DNA of 64,000 bases, from NCBI GenBank assembly GCA_028868855.1, contig JAGWTR010000010.1:1-64000 (forward strand), written 5' to 3'. This DNA comes from Burkholderiales bacterium. Its GTDB lineage: Bacteria > Pseudomonadota > Gammaproteobacteria > Burkholderiales > Burkholderiaceae_C. Below are positions 16,240 to 25,443 of the stretch, piece after piece. The translations under genes and the position numbers were made by a program. Position 1 is the first letter of the stretch. Each line of letters opens with the position of its first letter. The notes under the pieces were generated by a model. It was given only the letters and a program-made list of their open reading frames with translations. It ran no database searches and was not told the DNA's origin.

Positions 16240-16844
16240 AGACCATCCGTCGTGAGAGGCGCCCGCTTGGCAGCGCCATTGCCGTGGCCCTGGTGGTGGC
16301 CCTATCCCAAGCACTGGGAGGTTGCGCCAATTTGTTGCCTCGCGGCAGTTCCGAGGTGCACTCGGGCTTTAAGAGTTTCGAGGAGGCGCGTGCCGCGCTG
16401 GAGCGCATTGAGCCTTACCACACGACGGCGGCCGAGTTGCGCGAGCTTGGCTTTGACCTGCAGGCCAGCGCCAATGTGCGCCAGATTCCCTACCCTGAAG
16501 TGATCACGTTGCTGGCGCCCAACCCCAGCATTCCCCTGCCGATGCTCGACACCGGCGTTCGCGATTGCATTGAGGCGCGCCAGGCTTGCCGCGCCTACCA
16601 GTTCAGCATGGGCCGCCAGGCGCGGCGGCGCGAGGGGGCGTTCTTGCCCGACTTCCTCAACTTCCGGCGCACGACGGAGATCACTGGCTGGCGGTTTCAA
16701 GGGCTGGTGGTCATGCGCGATGGCGTGGTGCTGCTGCGCAGCTACGGCGGCGAACCGCAGATCAAGCAGACCGAGTACCAGTCCAACCCGCTCGGGCCCT
16801 TGCAGCCGGCGGGCGAGGCGACCGGCGCCTTGCTGACGCGTTAA
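16236..16844 (+). CDS. Hypothetical lipoprotein
   Basis: A 202-residue protein with a charged N-terminus, a hydrophobic segment and the lipobox LGGC at about 27-30, predicting an exported lipoprotein. The mature part has FKSFEEARAALERIEPYHTT and a Cys pair DCIEARQAC that may form a disulfide, with a beta-rich end (GWRFQGLVVMRDGVVLLRSYGG). I do not recognise the family. It is translationally coupled to the MFS gene (ATGA overlap), so it may act with the transporter. It ends in a four-base convergent overlap with the esterase gene. Confidence 0.7.
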   Translation: MKTIRRERRPLGSAIAVALVVALSQALGGCANLLPRGSSEVHSGFKSFEEARAALERIEPYHTTAAELRELGFDLQASANVRQIPYPEVITLLAPNPSIPLPMLDTGVRDCIEARQACRAYQFSMGRQARRREGAFLPDFLNFRRTTEITGWRFQGLVVMRDGVVLLRSYGGEPQIKQTEYQSNPLGPLQPAGEATGALLTR

Positions 16845-17809
16845 GCGCTGGGCTGGGCGAACGCTTGTCTCACGGCTTGCGCGATGGCCGTGTGGGCATC
16901 CAGCGCTTCCGGGACGAAGCGCGGCATGTTGATGAAGTCGTGCACCACGCCGAGCCACACTTGCACGGTCACGGGCACGCCCGCGTCGCGCAACACGTCG
17001 CCGTACTGACGGCCCTCATCGACCAGCGGATCGCATTCGGCCAGACCGATGAAGGCCGGTGCCAGACCCTGGTGGCTGGCGGCATGCAGCGGTTCGCGGC
17101 GCCAGTCGGATTTGAATCCGGCCCCTCGGGCCTGGGCTTCGAACCAGCGCATCAGGTCGGCATCGAGCATCAGGTTCTTTGAAAAAGCCTTGTGCGATTC
17201 GGTGACGGACGAGGTCTGCACCGAGGGGTAGAACAAGACCTGCAAGGCCAGGGGCAGGCCAGCATCCCGCGCCATCAAGGCCACGCTGGCCGCCAGGGTG
17301 CCCCCCGCGCTGTCGCCACCCACCGCGATGCGATGGCCGTCCACGCCCACGCTGGCACCGTGCTGCACCAGCCATTCAAAAGCCGCGAAGCTGTCGTCCA
17401 GCGCAGCGGGGAAGCGGTGCTCAGGCGCCAGGCGGTAATCAATGGCGACCACGGCGGCGCCGCTTTGCACGGCGATGCGGCGGCACATGTGTTCACAGGT
17501 GTCGATGCCGCCCACCACGAAGCCGCCCCCGTGCAGGTACAAGAACACGGGCAGACCGGTGTCGGTGCTGGGGGCCCAAAGACGGGCCGGGATGGCGCCG
17601 GCCGGGCCCGGGATGGTGAAATCGGCGACGCGCGCAACGTCCTCGCGCCGCCCCTCCATGGCGCCCACGCCGGCGCGGTAGGACTGGCGGGCCTGTGCCA
17701 CCGGCTGCTGGTGCAGTGGTGGAAAGCCAGAACGCTGGACCTTGTCCAGCAGGGATCGGGTCATCTCGGTCAACAGGTCGGCTGCATTGGCCATCACGCT
17801 AGGCTCCAA
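16841..17809 (-). CDS. Alpha/beta hydrolase, hormone-sensitive-lipase (HSL) type esterase
   Basis: A 322-residue cytosolic esterase. The oxyanion-hole motif HGGGF is in FLYLHGGGFVVGG; the nucleophile elbow GDSAGG places Ser167. The acid and base are expected in GLAECDPLVDEG (Asp) and GVVHDFINM (His), as in bacterial HSL/BD-FAE esterases. These enzymes hydrolyse short acyl esters. The start at 17809 (MEPSVMAN) could be replaced by the Met five codons later. It is followed, one base away, by the diguanylate cyclase gene upstream on the same strand, suggesting co-transcription. Confidence 0.9.
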   Translation of the reverse strand: MEPSVMANAADLLTEMTRSLLDKVQRSGFPPLHQQPVAQARQSYRAGVGAMEGRREDVARVADFTIPGPAGAIPARLWAPSTDTGLPVFLYLHGGGFVVGGIDTCEHMCRRIAVQSGAAVVAIDYRLAPEHRFPAALDDSFAAFEWLVQHGASVGVDGHRIAVGGDSAGGTLAASVALMARDAGLPLALQVLFYPSVQTSSVTESHKAFSKNLMLDADLMRWFEAQARGAGFKSDWRREPLHAASHQGLAPAFIGLAECDPLVDEGRQYGDVLRDAGVPVTVQVWLGVVHDFINMPRFVPEALDAHTAIAQAVRQAFAQPSA

Positions 17810-17810
17810 T

Positions 17811-20252
17811 TCACTGCGCAGAGATCAGTGTGCCAGCCAAACCCCCGACCTGACGCAGGCAGGTGCGATTGCGCCCGCCATGTTTGGCGTCGTAAAGGGC
17901 GGCGTCAACGCGCGCCAGCGTGCTTTCGATCGACTCGCCCTCAAGGGGCGCGGACAGGCCCGCTGAAAACGAGGCCCGCAGGTTCGGCACGCTGTGGGAC
18001 ACTTCGACCACGGAGAACACCTGACGCAGTCGCTCCAGGCCGATCAGCGCCTGCTCTGGCGTGGTCTGCGGACACAGGATGAGGAACTCCTCACCGCCCC
18101 AGCGTGAGATCACATCGATGTGACGCAAGGTTTCGCCCGCCTGGTGGGCAAAGGCCTTCAGCACCTCGTCGCCGACGTTGTGGCCGTAGCAGTCGTTGAC
18201 GCGCTTGAAGTGGTCCAGGTCGATCAAGGCCAGTGTGAACTCCTCACCGCACTGGGCGTGTCGGCGCGCATAGTGCGCCAGCATTTCGGTCATGTAGGTG
18301 CGGTTGCTCAGGCCGGTCAATTCGTCGTACGTGGCCAGTTCACTGAGGCGGGCCACGGCTTCCTTCAGCTGCTCACGCTGCTGCTTCAGTCGCGAACGAA
18401 GTTTGCCCAGCTGCACGCCCATCATCATGACGGCGGGCAGATTCAACACCATCATGATCCAGTTGAACCTCTCGACCACGGCAAGGAACCCCTCGGGCTG
18501 CACCATCGGCAGCACGAACGTGAGGATGGTCTGGATCACCAGCAGATAAAGGCAGGCCAGCCAGCCTTTGCGCGGGCTCATGTTGCAGGCCGCGACCGTC
18601 AGGATCAGCACGGTCGTGATCAACAGCGCGCCGCGCACCGGGCCGCCGACGGCATACATCGCCAGTGTCCAGGTGCCAGCGACCAAGACCTGCGCCATGG
18701 TGATCGCCGGGTCGGCCAGCCGCTGTGTCCAGCCGCTGCGAATGGCCCCGTACAGCAGTGTCGGGGTGAGGATCAGACCCAGCGCCATGGTCAACGCCGC
18801 GGCGGGTGTCAGGTGGCCGGTTTGCGTGGAGTAGGCCAGGCTGAACACGCCAAAGACGTAGGGTAGAGCGGAGAGCAATGAGCGGGCCACCCAGAGCCGC
18901 TGTTTGGGATCGTGGCCGAGTAACCAGCCCAGTCGTGCAGGGGCGGCGTCGGCCAAGGGCGCGTCCTTGTCGTTCAACACATCCAGTGGGGAACGGTTGC
19001 GCTTGGCGATGGGCGTCTCGCTGGCTGACGGGGACGGGTGCACTGACGTGCTGCTGCTCTGGGGGGATTGAGCGGCGGCTGCCACGCTGGCCGGCGCCAG
19101 GCGACTTTGCGCGCGGCCCGCCGCTTTGGCCTCGTACAGGGCCTGATCGGCGCGTTCAATGGTGTGGCCGATGAGCTCGTGATTTTGATAGAGCGCCAGG
19201 CCAGCCGAGTAGCTCACGCGCAGCGTCGGTACCTCGGCCGCTGCGGGGATGTCCGTCAAATCAAGGCGGAGCTGCTCAAGCCGGTCCAGCACTTCCTGCG
19301 GGCTGGCCGTGCTCAGCAGCAAGAACTCCTCACCGCCCCAGCGGGCCACGGTGTCGTTGCCGCCCAGGTGGGCTTGGGCCGCGCGGGCAAAGGTTTTCAA
19401 CACCTCGTCGCCGACGCCGTGCCCGTGGGTGTCATTCACCTGTTTGAAGTGATCCAGGTCGAGGATGGCCAGGGTCAGGGCAATGCCATGTCGTTGCGCA
19501 CGCTCGACATGGTGGGCCAGCAGCGAGTTCATGTGACGGCGGTTGTACAGGCCGGTGAGCGTGTCGTGCGTGGCGAGTTCCTCGATGCGGGTCAGCATCT
19601 GCGCCAGTTCTTCGCGCTGGCGGCGTTGGCGCGCACGCAAATCGGCGATCTGGCTGCCTGACCAGGTCAGCATGACCACGATCGCCAGCAACAGGCCAAG
19701 CATGTGCAGCTCGGTATCCGGCCGGTAGTACAGCGGTTCGGTGGCGCACTTGTAGGCGCTGGTCAGCGCAAACACCAGCATCGTGAACCCCTGCACCACC
19801 ACGACCGCGCGGCCCCGCAGGGCGAAGACGCTGTAGGCCACCGTCACGCACACGGGCACCAGCAAGACGGGGTGCGCTTCTTGCGAAATCGAATAACCCA
19901 TCGCCGACAGCACGATGGCCCCCAGCATCTGCGGCATTGTCATGGCTGGGTCGCGCAGATGTTTCGACCAACCCAGGCGCAAAAAGAGGTAGAAGAGCAG
20001 CATGGCGCTGACAATCAGCGCCAGCATGGGCCAGCCATGGCGGGGATCGACCAGCCCGACCTGCATGCCATAGAGGTCGAGCAGCAGGGTGGCCACATAG
20101 CCCAACTGACCGCCCAGCGTGATCTTCAGATTCATCTGCCGATCTGGATCCGGCCCCAGCACGAGCTTGAGCAGCGCAGCACCCACCCTCGTCCCGCCTT
20201 TGCGGGATCTGCTTGGGTCTGATGTGACCTCTGGATGAGGGGACGCCGTCAT
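17811..20252 (-). CDS. Tandemly duplicated membrane diguanylate cyclase (two 6TM-GGDEF modules)
   Basis: An 813-residue protein made of two homologous halves. Each half starts LG-X-DP, has about six transmembrane helices (shared landmarks GWSKHLRDPAMTMPQ and GWTQRLADPAITMAQ), a short coiled coil (RQRREELAQM / LKQQREQLKEA) and a GGDEF domain. Both GGEEF motifs are complete: residues 306-310 and 719-723. The second has an RXXD inhibitory site (RHID) before its motif; the first has GGND there and lacks it. It should make cyclic-di-GMP, which normally needs a GGDEF dimer; here the dimer could form within one chain. The start at 20252 (MTASPHPEV) is chosen over one 51 bp upstream because it leaves a compact N-terminus. 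Confidence 0.9.
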   Translation of the reverse strand: MTASPHPEVTSDPSRSRKGGTRVGAALLKLVLGPDPDRQMNLKITLGGQLGYVATLLLDLYGMQVGLVDPRHGWPMLALIVSAMLLFYLFLRLGWSKHLRDPAMTMPQMLGAIVLSAMGYSISQEAHPVLLVPVCVTVAYSVFALRGRAVVVVQGFTMLVFALTSAYKCATEPLYYRPDTELHMLGLLLAIVVMLTWSGSQIADLRARQRRQREELAQMLTRIEELATHDTLTGLYNRRHMNSLLAHHVERAQRHGIALTLAILDLDHFKQVNDTHGHGVGDEVLKTFARAAQAHLGGNDTVARWGGEEFLLLSTASPQEVLDRLEQLRLDLTDIPAAAEVPTLRVSYSAGLALYQNHELIGHTIERADQALYEAKAAGRAQSRLAPASVAAAAQSPQSSSTSVHPSPSASETPIAKRNRSPLDVLNDKDAPLADAAPARLGWLLGHDPKQRLWVARSLLSALPYVFGVFSLAYSTQTGHLTPAAALTMALGLILTPTLLYGAIRSGWTQRLADPAITMAQVLVAGTWTLAMYAVGGPVRGALLITTVLILTVAACNMSPRKGWLACLYLLVIQTILTFVLPMVQPEGFLAVVERFNWIMMVLNLPAVMMMGVQLGKLRSRLKQQREQLKEAVARLSELATYDELTGLSNRTYMTEMLAHYARRHAQCGEEFTLALIDLDHFKRVNDCYGHNVGDEVLKAFAHQAGETLRHIDVISRWGGEEFLILCPQTTPEQALIGLERLRQVFSVVEVSHSVPNLRASFSAGLSAPLEGESIESTLARVDAALYDAKHGGRNRTCLRQVGGLAGTLISAQ

Positions 20253-20342
20253 GTGGACAGGTGAGGAGTCGCGGGTAATCCTATTTCGACACCCTGCGCT
20301 CAACCTTGAGCGGCCTGTGTGATCAGCGAAGCTGGTGGGCGT

Positions 20343-21062
20343 TCAAGGCACGGACACGCGCAATTCCAGCACCTCGGCGTCGTCCAGGGTGATGTCCTCG
20401 GTGGACAGCGTTCCGCGCCAGCGCCGCTGCGTCTGGCCGCCGCGTTTGGCCACGGCCGTCCATTCGCGCAGAGGCATCTGCAGGGTCGTCATCACCTCTG
20501 AGGATTCGGTCTGTCCCGGCGGCGCATTGGGCGATTCTTGCGCCACGCGGGCTTGCAGCTCGACCGTGACCTGGTCTGAGCCGCTCGTCCAGCGTGGGCG
20601 CACGCTCAAACCCCGCCCCGTGTCGACCAGGGTGGTGGTGGACCACGCCTGCCAGCTCGCAGGCCCACCGCTGCCGAACCCCCCTGGCGGCACCCCCGTT
20701 GAAAACTGCCACAAGGCCACCGGGGTGCTGGTGCCCACGTACAAGCGTGCTTGCCCACCGTTGAGCACCTGGATCTGCTGGTGTGATGATTCGCTGCGTG
20801 AGCGCGTGCTGGACGACACCGTCACCGTGGCGCGACCCATCATGCCCCGGCGGCTGTCCACCACCACTTCCCCCTGGCGCACGCCCGCCATGTCGCCCTG
20901 CTGCTGACTGGTCGAGCTCATGCGCCACTCCACCAACAGGTTGCGCTGCGGCAAGCCGGTTTGCGCCCAGGCATTGATCGTCTGAGCCGCCGCCAGCGTG
21001 ATCAGCAGGGTCAGCGCCATCCTGCTGCGCGCCCTTGGCTCTCTTTGTCTCGTCACCCGCAT
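20343..21062 (-). CDS. Secreted protein of unknown function
   Basis: A 239-residue exported protein; the signal peptide is about 1-33 (ALTLLITLAAAQTINAWAQ). The mature part starts LPQRNLLVEWRM and is Ser/Thr/Gly-rich with predicted beta strands (ARLYVGTSTPVALWQF, GRGLSVRPRW, VTVELQARV), ending LELRVSVP. No catalytic motif is seen. The ATG at 21062 follows AGGAG by eight bases, whereas the earlier GTG overlaps that ribosome site, so 21062 is preferred. It is divergent from the HDOD gene. The function is unknown; a surface or pilus-associated role is only a guess. Confidence 0.65.
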   Translation of the reverse strand: MRVTRQREPRARSRMALTLLITLAAAQTINAWAQTGLPQRNLLVEWRMSSTSQQQGDMAGVRQGEVVVDSRRGMMGRATVTVSSSTRSRSESSHQQIQVLNGGQARLYVGTSTPVALWQFSTGVPPGGFGSGGPASWQAWSTTTLVDTGRGLSVRPRWTSGSDQVTVELQARVAQESPNAPPGQTESSEVMTTLQMPLREWTAVAKRGGQTQRRWRGTLSTEDITLDDAEVLELRVSVP

Positions 21063-21235
21063 GTTGTCCACTCCTCGGTTGGTGACATCATCGCCTTGCC
21101 AGCCGATGCCGACAAGTGCACGATGGCAGCCTCGGCGATGCTCAAGTCACGGTCATCGGGGCCGATATGCAAGGTGAAGCTGCCTTCGAGCGCGCGGGTG
21201 GCTCCAAGAGTTTCAATCGACATGGAGGCTGGCGC

Positions 21236-22063
21236 ATGCAGCTCGACGCACTTTTCAAACAATCTCAGGCCCTGCCGGCCGTTCCCAAGATCGTTCACGA
21301 GCTGATCGAAAGCTTCAACAACGAAGACGTGTCCATTGACGACATCGTGCGCAAGATCACGACCGATCCGGTGCTGTCGGCGCGTTTGCTGCGCCTGAGC
21401 AATTCGGCGTACTACCATGTCTCGCGCCGCATCGGCACGGTCCATGAAGCGGTGGCCATATTGGGTTTTGTCACCGTGCGCACCCTGGTGATCAGCTCGG
21501 GGCTGACGGGCGGCTACAAGTCCATGCCGGGCATGGACCTGAACAAATTCTGGCGTTACAGCCTGCACGCCGCAGGCGCTGCCCGCTGGCTGGCCAAAAC
21601 CACCAATCAAAATGTGGACTTGTGCTTCACCGTGGGCTTGATGCACGCCATTGGCCAATTGGTGATGCATGCCGGCATGCCCGAACAGATGCTGCACCTG
21701 GACAAGCTGGCCGGTCCGCTGGACCCGCGCCGCCTTGACATGGAGCGCACCTCGTTTGGCTACAGTTTTGCGCAGGTGGGCGCCGAACTGGCGCGGCAAT
21801 GGAAATTCCCGCTCGCCTTCAGCGAGGCCATTCAAAGCTTCCCTGACCCGCTGGCGCACTCGGCGTTTGATCCGGTGGCCGGGGTGCTGAATCTGGCCGC
21901 TTGGCGCGCGCGTGCCGAGCACAACGGCCTCACCCCTGAGGAATTGCAGGCCACCTTGCCCGCCGCCGTCTGTGTCAAGCTGGGCTTGGACCCCGAGACG
22001 CTGATGGACGAGATGCCGCCGCTGACCGAGCTGTGCGAAGGCATGGAGGCCCTGCTGGGCTGA
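21236..22063 (+). CDS. HDOD domain signalling protein
   Basis: A 275-residue cytosolic protein that is almost entirely an HDOD domain: LPAVPKIVHELIESFNN, IVRKITTDPVLSARLLRLSNSAYY, TVHEAVAILGFVTVRTLVI and FWRYSLHAAGAARWLA. HDOD resembles HD phosphohydrolases but lacks the catalytic HD pair, and acts in signalling and motility control. The start at 21236 is preceded by GGAGG at 21224, seven to eight bases away. It is convergent with priA, the stops being seven bases apart. Confidence 0.9.
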   Translation: MQLDALFKQSQALPAVPKIVHELIESFNNEDVSIDDIVRKITTDPVLSARLLRLSNSAYYHVSRRIGTVHEAVAILGFVTVRTLVISSGLTGGYKSMPGMDLNKFWRYSLHAAGAARWLAKTTNQNVDLCFTVGLMHAIGQLVMHAGMPEQMLHLDKLAGPLDPRRLDMERTSFGYSFAQVGAELARQWKFPLAFSEAIQSFPDPLAHSAFDPVAGVLNLAAWRARAEHNGLTPEELQATLPAAVCVKLGLDPETLMDEMPPLTELCEGMEALLG

Positions 22064-22070
22064 GTCCACC

Positions 22071-24209
22071 TCAGATCGATAGCGGGTCGACATCGACCGC
22101 CCAACGGACCAGTCCGTTGCGGCGGTTTTGTTGCGCCACGTCCAGCCACACGCGCTGGCACTCGGCCATGAAGCGCTGCAAGGCGGCGCGCTTGGGGGAC
22201 TCGATCATCAACTGGGCCCGCTCGATGTTGGCCACGCGCTGCACCGGGGTTGGCACCGCCGGGTACAGGGTGATGCCCCCCAGCGCGTCGGCCAGGGGCT
22301 GGACGGCCTCGATGGCCTCACGCAGAAAGGTCTGGGCCGCTTCCTGCGTCTTGCCCTCGGCGCGCAGCATGGCCAGGCTGGCATAGGGCGGCAGGCCCGC
22401 CATCTTGCGTTCTTCTAGCTGGCGTGCCGCAAAGGCCGCGTAATCGTAGTCGCGCAGTGACTGGTACAGCGGATGCGTGGGGTGCCAGGTCTGCACCCAC
22501 ATCTCGCTGCGCCCGGCCACGTCGGCATCACGCCCGGCGCGGCCCGCCGCTTGCAGCAGCAAGGCGAACTGGCGCTCGGCGGCACGAAAGTCGCTGGCGA
22601 ACAAGGCCGCGTCGGGGTTGACCGCGGCCACCAGGGTGATGCGCCGAAAATCGTGTCCCTTGGCCACCATCTGCGTGCCCACCAGCACATCGACCTCGCC
22701 CGCGTGCACGCTGGCCAGTTGCGCCTCCAGGGCCCCTTTGAGGCGCGTCACATCGGCATCAATGCGGCCCACGCGCGATTGCGGCAGGGCGGCCGCCAGT
22801 TGCTCTTCCAGGCGTTCGGTGCCCCGGCCCACCGGCTGGATGTCGGTGTTGCCGCACTCGGGGCAGGCGCGCGGCACGCGCTCGGTGAAGCCGCAGTGGT
22901 GGCAGCGCAGGGTGCGGTCCTGCTTGTGAAAGACGCGCCAGGCGCTGCAATGTGGGCAGCCGCTTTTCCAACCGCAGTCGGTGCATTGCAGCACGGGTGC
23001 ATAGCCGCGTCGGTTCAGCAAGACCAGGCTTTGCTCGCCCCGCGCGGTGCGCTCTTCAATGGCCCTGAGCAGGTCCAGTGCCACGGGCGGAGGCTCTTGG
23101 CCCATGGTGGGCTTGAGCACGCGCGACATGTCCAGCACCCGCACGGTGGGCATGATGCCGTCGCCCACGCGGGCGGGCATCGCCAGGCGCTGGTAGCGGC
23201 CCGTGCCGCCCTCGGCCACGGGCAGGGCATTGAACCAGCTCTCCAGGCTGGGCGTGGCCGAGCCCAGGATCACCGGCACCGATTCGAGCCGCGCACGGTA
23301 GACGGCCAGATCGCGGGCGGAGTAACGCGCGCCATCTTGCTGCTTATAGCTGGGGTCGTGTTCTTCGTCGACCACGATCAAGCCCAGACGCGGCAGGGGC
23401 GTGAACACCGACAGGCGCGTGCCCAGCACCACATCGGCCTCGCCCAGATGGGCCATCAGCCAGTGGCGCAGGCGCTGCGCCGGGGTCAAGCCGCTGTGCA
23501 GCGAGACGATGCGCCGCCCAGCAAAGCGCTCGGCCACGCGGGCCTCCAGTTGCGGCGTCAGGTTGATCTCGGGCACCATCATCAGCACCTGCCGGCCCGC
23601 CTCCAGGGTCCGCTGCGCCTGGCGCAGGTAGACCTCGGTCTTGCCGCTGCCGGTGCTGCCCCACAGCAAGAAGGGCTGCTCGGCCGGACCGGCCAAGCGC
23701 GCCAAGGCGGCCGCCTGTTGTTCGGTCAGTTCAGGCAACACCGGCGCGGTGGCGGCGGGCGGGGGTTCGGCCAGGGCCTTGTCTAGGCGCTTGCGTCGGC
23801 GCAGCCATTGCAGGGCATCGAGCTGGCGCAACTCGGGCGGCAGCACCATCAGCGCCATCTCACCCAGGCTGCGCTGGTAGTAGGACGCCGCGAACGCCAC
23901 CAGCTTGCGCCAAGCGGCGGGCAGAGGCGGCAGACCGGACAGCACCTCGGCCACGTCTTTGAGGGCGGCGGCATCCCAGTCGGCCTGCGCGTCGTCCGCG
24001 TCCCACACCACGCCCGTCACCACCCGGCGCCCCAGCGGCACGCGCACCAGTTCGCCCGGCAGCAAGGCCACCTCGCTGAGGTAGTCGAGCGCGCCCCACA
24101 GGCCGCTGTGCTGTGGCGCCTCGACCACCACCCGCACACGCTGGCGCTGCGCCGACGTGGCGGGGGCGGTCGGGGCGGCGGGGAGGGGGGGGTGGCGAGG
24201 GCGGGGCAA
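22071..24209 (-). CDS. priA: Primosomal replication protein N' (PriA helicase)
   Basis: A 712-residue superfamily 2 helicase that reloads the replisome at stalled forks. The N-terminal DNA 3'-end binding region is about 20-110. Walker A (GSTGSGKTE, about 185) and Walker B DEEH (VVDEEHDPSYKQQDG) are intact. The zinc-binding region carries eight Cys in pairs (CTDC, CPHC, CHHC, CPEC), and helicase motifs V-VI include GTQMVAKGHDF and LLQAAGRAGR. All expected parts are present. Upstream lies a 911-bp region with DnaA-box-like sequences. The exact start is uncertain because the first 20 residues are Pro/Ala-rich. Confidence 0.96.
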   Translation of the reverse strand: MPRPRHPPLPAAPTAPATSAQRQRVRVVVEAPQHSGLWGALDYLSEVALLPGELVRVPLGRRVVTGVVWDADDAQADWDAAALKDVAEVLSGLPPLPAAWRKLVAFAASYYQRSLGEMALMVLPPELRQLDALQWLRRRKRLDKALAEPPPAATAPVLPELTEQQAAALARLAGPAEQPFLLWGSTGSGKTEVYLRQAQRTLEAGRQVLMMVPEINLTPQLEARVAERFAGRRIVSLHSGLTPAQRLRHWLMAHLGEADVVLGTRLSVFTPLPRLGLIVVDEEHDPSYKQQDGARYSARDLAVYRARLESVPVILGSATPSLESWFNALPVAEGGTGRYQRLAMPARVGDGIMPTVRVLDMSRVLKPTMGQEPPPVALDLLRAIEERTARGEQSLVLLNRRGYAPVLQCTDCGWKSGCPHCSAWRVFHKQDRTLRCHHCGFTERVPRACPECGNTDIQPVGRGTERLEEQLAAALPQSRVGRIDADVTRLKGALEAQLASVHAGEVDVLVGTQMVAKGHDFRRITLVAAVNPDAALFASDFRAAERQFALLLQAAGRAGRDADVAGRSEMWVQTWHPTHPLYQSLRDYDYAAFAARQLEERKMAGLPPYASLAMLRAEGKTQEAAQTFLREAIEAVQPLADALGGITLYPAVPTPVQRVANIERAQLMIESPKRAALQRFMAECQRVWLDVAQQNRRNGLVRWAVDVDPLSI

Positions 24210-25120
24210 GGGCGCTTGTCTCCGAACTTCTTACAAGGTGTGAACTCCAGCACGTAAGTGCCTGATTTCGTGAGTCTTTCCCCTTATCCACGGGGTCTGT
24301 GGATAACTTTGTGGGCAACCGTTGAAAATGCGCGCTAAATGCTTGTCACAGCAACGTTTGGCTTAAATTGCCCCAAGATGAGGCAATGCGACGGTTTCCA
24401 TATGAATCAATGAGTTAGATCAATTGTCTCATCCTGCCAGCGTGACCGCTTTGGCGCCCTGAATTGGGTCAGGTGGATGCCCAGGAATGGGGATAACTGA
24501 TTTTTCGAACGATGGAACTCCGGGTTTAACCTAGTTGCTCAAAATCCTACAAGGAGCGTCAGCCTGGCGAGCCAATGCAGCCGTGATGTGCCCATTGTTT
24601 CATGCTCTGGCCCAGCCTTTGGAAATTCGGCGCCGCCTCGGCTTGGCCGTGGCAGTTTGCCGATAATTGTCAAAGTCGGGCCGCAACAAAGCGTCCTAAG
24701 TGTTTGATTTGTTTATGTCACCCTTGCTGGGTGGATCTGTGGATAACTTTGTGGGAAACCTATGCACACCCTGGACAGGGCCCGGTCGGCACAGGGTATT
24801 CACCAGGCAGCAACACTTTGGCTGGCGTTCATATTTTCCAACAATATCAAGCACTTACAACGAAGTTGCTGCATCTGCGAGGCATGCACGCCCACCGTGC
24901 ATGGTCGCAGGCCCGCTCGATCTTTTTTGGGGATAAGTCGGCCCGGTTAGCACATAACAGGCCCCCGAAAAGGGCGGGATCGGCCAGATTTTTGTGCTAT
25001 GCAACATGGCGTGTCAGTGCGCGCCGCCAAACGCGTGTTTGAACAAGGTATGCTTGAGGGGTGTGCTGTGCTATGGCGCGCTTCCCTTTTACTTACAACA
25101 TCTTGTTGAGAGACACCACC
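24210..25120. other. 911-bp gene-free region with DnaA-box-like sites
   Basis: No convincing gene is present; the longest frames have unnatural composition. The stretch is more AT-rich than its surroundings. It contains two exact DnaA boxes (TGTGGATAA at 24298-24306 and 24738-24746), one TTATCCACG at 24284-24292 and two TGGGGATAA at 24488-24496 and 24928-24936, each one mismatch from consensus. A 20-bp perfect direct repeat, TCTGTGGATAACTTTGTGGG, covers both exact boxes (24296-24315, 24736-24755). Four GATC sites are present. It could be a replication origin or a DnaA-titration site. Confidence 0.6.
24296..24755 (+). repeat. Pair of 20-bp direct repeats containing DnaA boxes
   Basis: TCTGTGGATAACTTTGTGGG occurs at 24296-24315 and again at 24736-24755, both on the plus strand, 440 bp apart. 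The core TGTGGATAA is the exact complement of the DnaA box TTATCCACA. The identity extends 11 bases beyond the box, so it is more than two chance boxes. Confidence 0.75.
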
Positions 25121-25333
25121 ATGAGCTTCTCGATCGAATCCAAACTCGGCGACCTGCTGGACAATGACACCACCAAGGCCATCTTGGAAAAGCACATGCC
25201 CGGCATTTCCACCCACCCGCAAATTGCCATGGGCAAGGGCTTTGCCCTGTCGATGGTGGCCAAGTTCTCCGGTGGCCTGATCACCGACGACATCCTGGCC
25301 AAGGTCAACACCGACCTGGCGGCCCTGGGCTGA
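25121..25333 (+). CDS. Small conserved helical protein
   Basis: A 70-residue soluble protein: MSFSIESKLGDLLDNDTTKAILEK, then HMPGISTHPQIAMGKG and FSGGLITDDILAKVNTDL. The pattern LLDN-X5-ILEK-X-PG-X4-HPQ-X3-G is a short helical module I have seen at the C-terminus of some carbohydrate esterases and as free-standing proteins in proteobacteria; the function is not known to me. The start at 25121 is chosen because conservation begins there. A strong terminator follows 46 bp after the stop. Confidence 0.7.
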   Translation: MSFSIESKLGDLLDNDTTKAILEKHMPGISTHPQIAMGKGFALSMVAKFSGGLITDDILAKVNTDLAALG

Positions 25334-25378
25334 TCAAGCGGTCGGCCTCGCGCCGACGTTTCGTTGAGTTCAGCTCAC

Positions 25379-25411
25379 AAAAAAGCCCGTGACAGCATCA
25401 CGGGCTTTTTT
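25379..25411. terminator. Bidirectional rho-independent terminator
   Basis: AAAAAA-GCCCGTGA-CAGCA-TCACGGGC-TTTTTT: an eight-base perfect stem, five-base loop, and A/T tracts on both sides. It separates the small plus-strand gene from the convergent AdeT-like gene and can serve both. Confidence 0.9.
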
Positions 25412-25443
25412 CATGGCGGACGCCTTTGGCAGGCGCCCTGCGC

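Noticed and set aside
22473..23786. A 437-residue frame opposite priA
   Set aside because: Shadow of priA, whose motifs are complete.
24602..25042. A 146-residue open frame on the plus strand in the DnaA-box region
   Set aside because: Composition is unnatural (many Trp, Cys and Arg), no ribosome site, and it spans the DnaA-like repeat. It does not look like a protein.
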